From Stentor coeruleus (lineage: Eukaryota; Ciliophora; Heterotrichea; Heterotrichida; Stentoridae), in assembly GCA_001970955.1 (NCBI GenBank), contig MPUH01000560.1:1-45988 (forward strand): DNA of 45,988 bases. The letters are read 5' to 3'. Position numbers and translations under genes: made by a program. Positions 41,280 through 45,988 of the stretch are shown piece by piece (the stretch's first letter is position 1; the number at the start of each line of letters is the position of its first letter). Under the pieces are notes generated by a model that was not told where the DNA came from, did not search any database, and saw nothing but the letters and a program-made list of their open reading frames with translations.

Positions 41280-44200
41280 TTATTCGTGAATATTAGCTAG
41301 AAGGCTATAATGCCCATTTAATTTTTCCAAGTTCTCAGGAGTATCAAATTCTGCAATCCTACCTTTCTGTAGCACAATAATTTTATCAGAACTTTTTATT
41401 GTATTTATTCTATGGGCAATTGTCAAAACCGTCTTATCTTTAAATGCATTTTTAATTACATCCTGAACAATCATATCCGTCTTATAATCAATAGAAGCTG
41501 TGGCTTCATCAATAATAATAATTTTTGTTTTTTTCAGTAAGGCTCTCGCTATACATATCAACTGTTTTTGCCCAACAGAAAGATTTATAGCATTTTCACT
41601 AAGTGTTAAATCAAGAGGATTATCCCCTAATCCGCATTGAACTAATTTTAATACATTTATTATTTCATCATCAGTATGCTGTTTTAGCATATCTATATTA
41701 TCTCTTATTTTCCCTTCAAATAAAGCAGGATCTTGTAAAATAACACACATATTCTGTCTGAGCACATCAAGTCCAATTTCAGCAATGTCTATTGAATCAA
41801 TGAGTATTCTTCCAGAAGTAGCTTCAAATATTCTAAAAAGTGCATTTACTATAGAACTTTTGCCTGAGCCTGTTTTCCCAACAATACCGATTTTTTCCCC
41901 TGGCTGAACAGTAAATGATATTTCATTCAAGATGATTTCGGTATCAGGCCGATACCTTGCAGAGTATTTGCAAAACTCGATTTCTCCTTTTGAAGGCCAA
42001 GATGATGATATTAGAAGGTTGTCTTTAAATCCTTTTCTATCACCTTCGTTGTTTATATTACTCATATTTATAACCCTTTCTGTTGAAACCATAGAATTTT
42101 CAAGCCCAGAAGCAGACATAATAAGATAGAATATGCTTATTGGCAAATTCATCGCATATATCAAACAAGCTCCAGCAAGTCCAGTATCCATTGAGTCTCT
42201 TTCATAGACAATAAAAAAAGCTCCAACTGCTAGAATCATATCAAATACAAGCTCAAGGTAAAGGGTAATCCAACAATAACACCCTTTACCATAAAACCCA
42301 TAAACTATGCTCTTATCAAAAAGCTCAAAGTAAGTTTTAATAAAATTATTCTGATATCCAAATGCACGTATTGTTGAAAGTCCAGTCAAAGTTTCTGAAA
42401 AATGCTGAGTGACTGGACTTTTGCTCATGCTTTCTAATCTTGTTAATTCTCTTGAAGTTGATAGATAAAACTTTTGTATTTTCAAACCCAAATATATTGC
42501 TACAGGTAAAGTTAAAGCAACTAAAGGTGCAGTAAAAATACAAAAAGATATTATCATGAGAACATTGAATATTTGGGTGATAAACCAGTATGAACCATAA
42601 ACGAGATCTCTATCTAAAACATTCATATCTTTTGTCAGGCGATTTAGGATTCTTCCAACTGGATTAACATCATAAAACAATGATATTGGAGCATTTATAA
42701 GTGAATAGAGTAGTTTTTTAAACAATATTCTTGCTGCACGAATACTTGAATAAAATAAATTCAGAGCTGTGAATAGGATTATTAAATTTACACTTATAGA
42801 ACCTGAAACAAAGAATAAAATGTTGAAAAGTATTTTTGAAGCTTGAATTTCTGATGATTCAGTTGTCCAATTTGCTAAGAAAAAATCTGTAATCATTCTA
42901 CCACTTTGCCAGAATATCATGAATAAAAAGCCTATAAGTGTAGCAAGGATACCTGCATATGAATAATAAGATTTGTAAACAGAGAGTTTAACACTTCCTG
43001 TAGCCCTATCTTCAGATTCAGTGAGTTTAGTATTTTTATAATCTTTTTTATTAATAGACTCAGGCTCAGTGCTTGAAGACAGCTGTGATTGCTTAAGATC
43101 TAACATAAATTTTCCTTTAAAATATCCTTCTTCGTTAATGAGCTCATCAAATACTCCTATTTGCTTGATTTTCCCTGATTTTAATACTATAATTTTATCA
43201 CAATGACTTAAATATTGTTGATTGTTTATAACAAAAATCCTTGTTTTCCCTTTTAAAAAATTTAAGATGCCTTCTTCGAACAGTTTTTTTCCTACATATT
43301 GATCTAATGCTGCTAGTGAATCATCGAAAATATAAATATCAGCATTTGAATATATAGTTCTTGCTAAGCAAACTCTAGTCTTTTGTCCTCCGCTTAAGTT
43401 TATTCCTTTTTCACCTATTTCAGTTAGATCACCTCCAGGAAGAATATCTAAATCATTTTGCAGCATGCAGACTCTAATGACTTCCCAATATCTTTCTTCA
43501 TTAAAATGGCTACCAAATATAATGTTTTCTCTTATTGATTTATTTTGAATCCATGCTTCCTGACTGCAATATGCAATAGAACCCCTAACTTTTATATATG
43601 AACCTTCTGATTCAATAAAATCCATATTTTGAATTAAGGCTTGAAGTAATGATGATTTACCTGAAGCTACTTTTCCAACAATTGCAACAAGTTCTCCTTT
43701 GGCTATTCCAAAACTTATATCTTTAAGTGCACGCTTTATTTCTTTTAATTCTCCTGTTTGGCTTTCAGGATTCCTTTCATTTTTCCATGCAAAACTAGCA
43801 TTTTTTATTTCTACAATGTTAACTTCTGTTTGATAAGTGATGTAATTGCTTTGATCTTCAGTGAGTAGATACCCTTCAATTCTTCCTAAACTAATTTTTG
43901 ATTGAATTAAGGAATTTAATATTGCAGGCAAGACAAATATAGATGTATTCACTACTCGCATTACTGATAAGCTTGCATAAACGTTAGTGGGAGTTAATAC
44001 TAATCCTGAAATTGCCATTGTAGATATCACTCCTGCAGCCATATAATCCTGAGTTCCCCAATTTAAAAATATTGAAATAACAAACAAAAACAGTATCAAA
44101 GTTTGCTGTCTTAACTCCTCTTCTCTTATTTTCAATAAATTTTCTGAGTACTTAAATTCCCAATTATACAGCTTTAATGTTCTGATATTATTAAGCATTT

Positions 44201-45560
44201 CATTACACAATTTTGCTTTTTTATCCTTAATATCCATGAGTTTTTTTTGTGTTTCAGAAGATTTATTTCCTATCATAGTATTAACTATAAGAAGTAAAAT
44301 GACAATAAGTGAAGCAACTATTCCTCCACCCAATTTTATCCCAGAAAAAAGCAGATAAAACCCAAACCCACAGTTAAAAGGAAGTGTTGCCAGTTTTAGT
44401 GAATCTGTAATACCTGTTGTTAAGTGGCTTAAATCAACATGAACAATATTAATTATTTTCCCATATGAAAGAGAACTCTCTTGGGTTTCTGAAATTCTTG
44501 ATAAAGAAAGCTTTAAGAGTTTTTTGTATATTATTGAAGAAAGGGCAGATTGAATATGATATTGTAATAGATTTATTAGGAAATTGTAGTAATTTGTTAT
44601 TGTTATTTGAAGGATTTTAGAGAGTACTAGGTAGAAAACTAGGGCAATTCCTCGCCATAAAGGTTCTTTACTGTTTAGATAGTTTTCCAGAAGATGAACA
44701 AATATAGGAGATGTAAAGTCAAGGACTGATAAAATAAGACCTAAAAAGAGAATGGCTATCATCTCTTTTGCGTAGCATTTATAAATGATTTTTAGCAAAT
44801 TGAATTTATTTAGATATGATTTATGCTTTTCTGCTATTTTTTCAAACTTTTCGCTTTGATATAGGCATGAATCATGCATGCTATGTTTGTCAATATCTTC
44901 TGGATTGATAATTCGAATACTTCCGAGCTGTAATAGTGGAAAAACCCAACTCATCGTCATTTTACCATATAGACTTGATTTCTCATATACACTTGCCTCT
45001 TTTTTTTCCTGTAAAAGAGCATTTAATGATGCTTTATGTTTAGAAATAATTGTATATAAAGCAAATAATATCGCCATAGTATTACTAATTATCCCTACTA
45101 TTTCAGTAAGAATTTGTTCTGAGGAATTAGGGAATAAGTTATAAGCAGTGTATATCCAAAAAATAGGTCCTAAAAATCTTGTTAAGCAAAAAGCCTTCAA
45201 AGATTTTAGATTGGTTTTGAATAATGAGCTTGTGCTTGAGAAATTGTAAAAACTGTTCACTATTAGGAGCCAAGTAAATAATTTAAGAAGCAAGCTTATA
45301 ACTTGAGCTATAGAGACTTTATTTGCTGGCAAGTAGAAAATAACTAGTGTTAGGTGGATGAAATTGCATAATATGATGAGAAAAAGGAGATATAAGTACT
45401 TATTCGCTATTCTTTGAAAAGACTTTTCAATAATAAAATAAATTTCTGCGCAGATAAAGCAAATAAATATCAAAGAATCTAATATGCTTGTTATATCTTC
45501 TGCAAAGCATTTATTATCTAATGCGAAAATTCCTTTATCTGGAGCGCATAGAAAAGCCAT
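41280..45560 (-). CDS. ABC transporter, ABCC/MRP subfamily
   Basis: A 1426-residue frame with ATG at 45558-45560, TAA stop. Layout: N-terminal membrane region (several helices within residues 1-180, a short TMD0/L0), first ABC membrane domain (about 250-580), NBD1 with Walker A GKVASGKSSLL near residue 630, SQEAWIQN Q-loop, LSGGQKTRV signature and FDDSLAALD (Asp in place of the catalytic Glu, as usual in ABCC), then a charged linker (about 820-850), second membrane domain (about 860-1150), and NBD2 with GKTGSGKSSIV near residue 1232, LQDPALFEG, LSVGQKQLI and IDEATASID with intact Glu. ABCC proteins export conjugated organic anions or drugs using ATP. The substrate cannot be told. Its 5' flank (45561-45680) shows the G-rich plus-strand bias. 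Confidence 0.95.
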   Translation of the reverse strand: MAFLCAPDKGIFALDNKCFAEDITSILDSLIFICFICAEIYFIIEKSFQRIANKYLYLLFLIILCNFIHLTLVIFYLPANKVSIAQVISLLLKLFTWLLIVNSFYNFSSTSSLFKTNLKSLKAFCLTRFLGPIFWIYTAYNLFPNSSEQILTEIVGIISNTMAILFALYTIISKHKASLNALLQEKKEASVYEKSSLYGKMTMSWVFPLLQLGSIRIINPEDIDKHSMHDSCLYQSEKFEKIAEKHKSYLNKFNLLKIIYKCYAKEMIAILFLGLILSVLDFTSPIFVHLLENYLNSKEPLWRGIALVFYLVLSKILQITITNYYNFLINLLQYHIQSALSSIIYKKLLKLSLSRISETQESSLSYGKIINIVHVDLSHLTTGITDSLKLATLPFNCGFGFYLLFSGIKLGGGIVASLIVILLLIVNTMIGNKSSETQKKLMDIKDKKAKLCNEMLNNIRTLKLYNWEFKYSENLLKIREEELRQQTLILFLFVISIFLNWGTQDYMAAGVISTMAISGLVLTPTNVYASLSVMRVVNTSIFVLPAILNSLIQSKISLGRIEGYLLTEDQSNYITYQTEVNIVEIKNASFAWKNERNPESQTGELKEIKRALKDISFGIAKGELVAIVGKVASGKSSLLQALIQNMDFIESEGSYIKVRGSIAYCSQEAWIQNKSIRENIIFGSHFNEERYWEVIRVCMLQNDLDILPGGDLTEIGEKGINLSGGQKTRVCLARTIYSNADIYIFDDSLAALDQYVGKKLFEEGILNFLKGKTRIFVINNQQYLSHCDKIIVLKSGKIKQIGVFDELINEEGYFKGKFMLDLKQSQLSSSTEPESINKKDYKNTKLTESEDRATGSVKLSVYKSYYSYAGILATLIGFLFMIFWQSGRMITDFFLANWTTESSEIQASKILFNILFFVSGSISVNLIILFTALNLFYSSIRAARILFKKLLYSLINAPISLFYDVNPVGRILNRLTKDMNVLDRDLVYGSYWFITQIFNVLMIISFCIFTAPLVALTLPVAIYLGLKIQKFYLSTSRELTRLESMSKSPVTQHFSETLTGLSTIRAFGYQNNFIKTYFELFDKSIVYGFYGKGCYCWITLYLELVFDMILAVGAFFIVYERDSMDTGLAGACLIYAMNLPISIFYLIMSASGLENSMVSTERVINMSNINNEGDRKGFKDNLLISSSWPSKGEIEFCKYSARYRPDTEIILNEISFTVQPGEKIGIVGKTGSGKSSIVNALFRIFEATSGRILIDSIDIAEIGLDVLRQNMCVILQDPALFEGKIRDNIDMLKQHTDDEIINVLKLVQCGLGDNPLDLTLSENAINLSVGQKQLICIARALLKKTKIIIIDEATASIDYKTDMIVQDVIKNAFKDKTVLTIAHRINTIKSSDKIIVLQKGRIAEFDTPENLEKLNGHYSLLANIHE

Positions 45561-45679
45561 TTTATATAATTGATTTAGCTTGTACTAATATAATATTGAA
45601 TGAAATTTAGTTTTATATATAATTTAGATATCTGAGTGTAAGAGCATATGGGGATTTTCTTTGATATTGCTGGTAAAAT
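45561..45679. other. 5' flank of the ABC transporter gene
   Basis: Short AT-rich stretch, G-biased on plus as upstream of other minus genes here. No promoter motif can be assigned. Confidence 0.5.
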
Positions 45680-45988
45680 TTGGTTATATATATTATATCA
45701 ATATTGTATAAAAGAACTAACTGCCTAGTTTGTTATGAACACTATAAAAACTTCAAAACATGCCTAAAGCAAGCTGGATACTTCAAGAAAAATAAGGTGA
45801 ACACAAGGCTTTCTTCTATCATCTTGGCGCTAATAAAAGAAACAGCAAAGACCTCTCAGGCAAGTAAAGAGTTACATAACCAGCGACAATGAGTGGTTCA
45901 TTATATCGAATCTGCCTAAGAAAGAGATCGTAGGCCCAGCAAACCTTGATCAGACACGGTTTAAACTATGCCACCCAAATACTAAACT
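45680..45988 (+). pseudogene. possible partial or broken gene at the right edge
   Basis: From about 45710 the sequence turns richer in G and C and looks coding: one frame gives YEHYKNFKTCLKQAGYF and TRLSSIILALIKETAKTSQ before a TGA near 45890. A second frame is open to the window end from about 45875 (TSDNEWFIISNLPKKEIVGP, then ANLDQTRFKLCHPN). No 15-nt intron joins the two frames, so either a frameshift, a longer intron or a split model is needed. No family recognised. It may be the 5' part of a gene continuing beyond the window, or a relic. Confidence 0.3.

Noticed and set aside
1..45988. Non-standard genetic code (UAR = Gln or UGA = Trp) for the whole window
   Set aside because: All intact genes, up to 1426 codons, contain no internal stop and end with TAA, TAG or TGA; conserved Gln and Trp positions use CAR and TGG.
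1..45988. tRNA, rRNA, CRISPR array, telomere repeats, transposase or prokaryotic operon features
   Set aside because: None was seen on reading both strands; window ends show no telomeric repeat.

Overview
The window is macronuclear-type DNA of a ciliate, most likely a heterotrich close to Stentor. It is AT-rich, all intact genes read with the standard genetic code (TAA, TAG and once TGA end genes), and nine genuine gene breaks are explained by spliceosomal introns of exactly 15 nt, each with an A at intron position 10. Standard code plus 15-nt introns is the known Stentor combination; the species itself is inference. No telomeric repeat, tRNA, rRNA, CRISPR array or transposase was recognised.

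Layout, left to right. 1-2394 has no intact gene but holds a probable dead gene. 2395-5315 carries a basic protein with one PG-rich motif and an arrestin-fold protein, both on minus. 5316-8393 is a 3-kb gap with another gene relic. 8394-14259 holds three plus-strand genes: a six-kelch protein, a small BET-type bromodomain/NET protein and a SANT-domain protein. 14937-17434 holds an unknown basic protein and an amino-acid/auxin-permease-type transporter on minus. 18940-20166 is a compact eIF4G-like protein. 21002-27957 holds four minus-strand genes: the Fe-S scaffold NFU1, a tandem cathepsin X/Z, a PX-START lipid protein and an LRR protein with an N-myristoylation-type start. 28749-33488 holds two small unknown proteins, MOB1, a frameshifted pseudogene and UMP/CMP kinase. 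34673-45560 holds a second PG-rich-repeat (SHIPPO-like) protein, another relic, a membrane-anchored pepsin-family protease, a DYRK-type kinase, a cysteine-rich/TM/RING protein and an ABCC-type transporter. The right edge has fragments of a possible further gene.

The genes are mostly housekeeping, signalling and ciliary functions with no operon logic. Three features cut across the window. (1) Minimal 15-nt introns. (2) A strong base-composition asymmetry in gene flanks: the coding strand is C-rich and G-poor upstream of genes and G-rich and C-poor downstream. (3) Several relic genes in the long gaps, some flanked by the same asymmetry.

Seven single-N positions are each flanked by a direct duplication of 50-199 nt. 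These look like assembly junctions between overlapping, sometimes slightly divergent (allelic) contig ends. Two of them falsely duplicate part of a protein.
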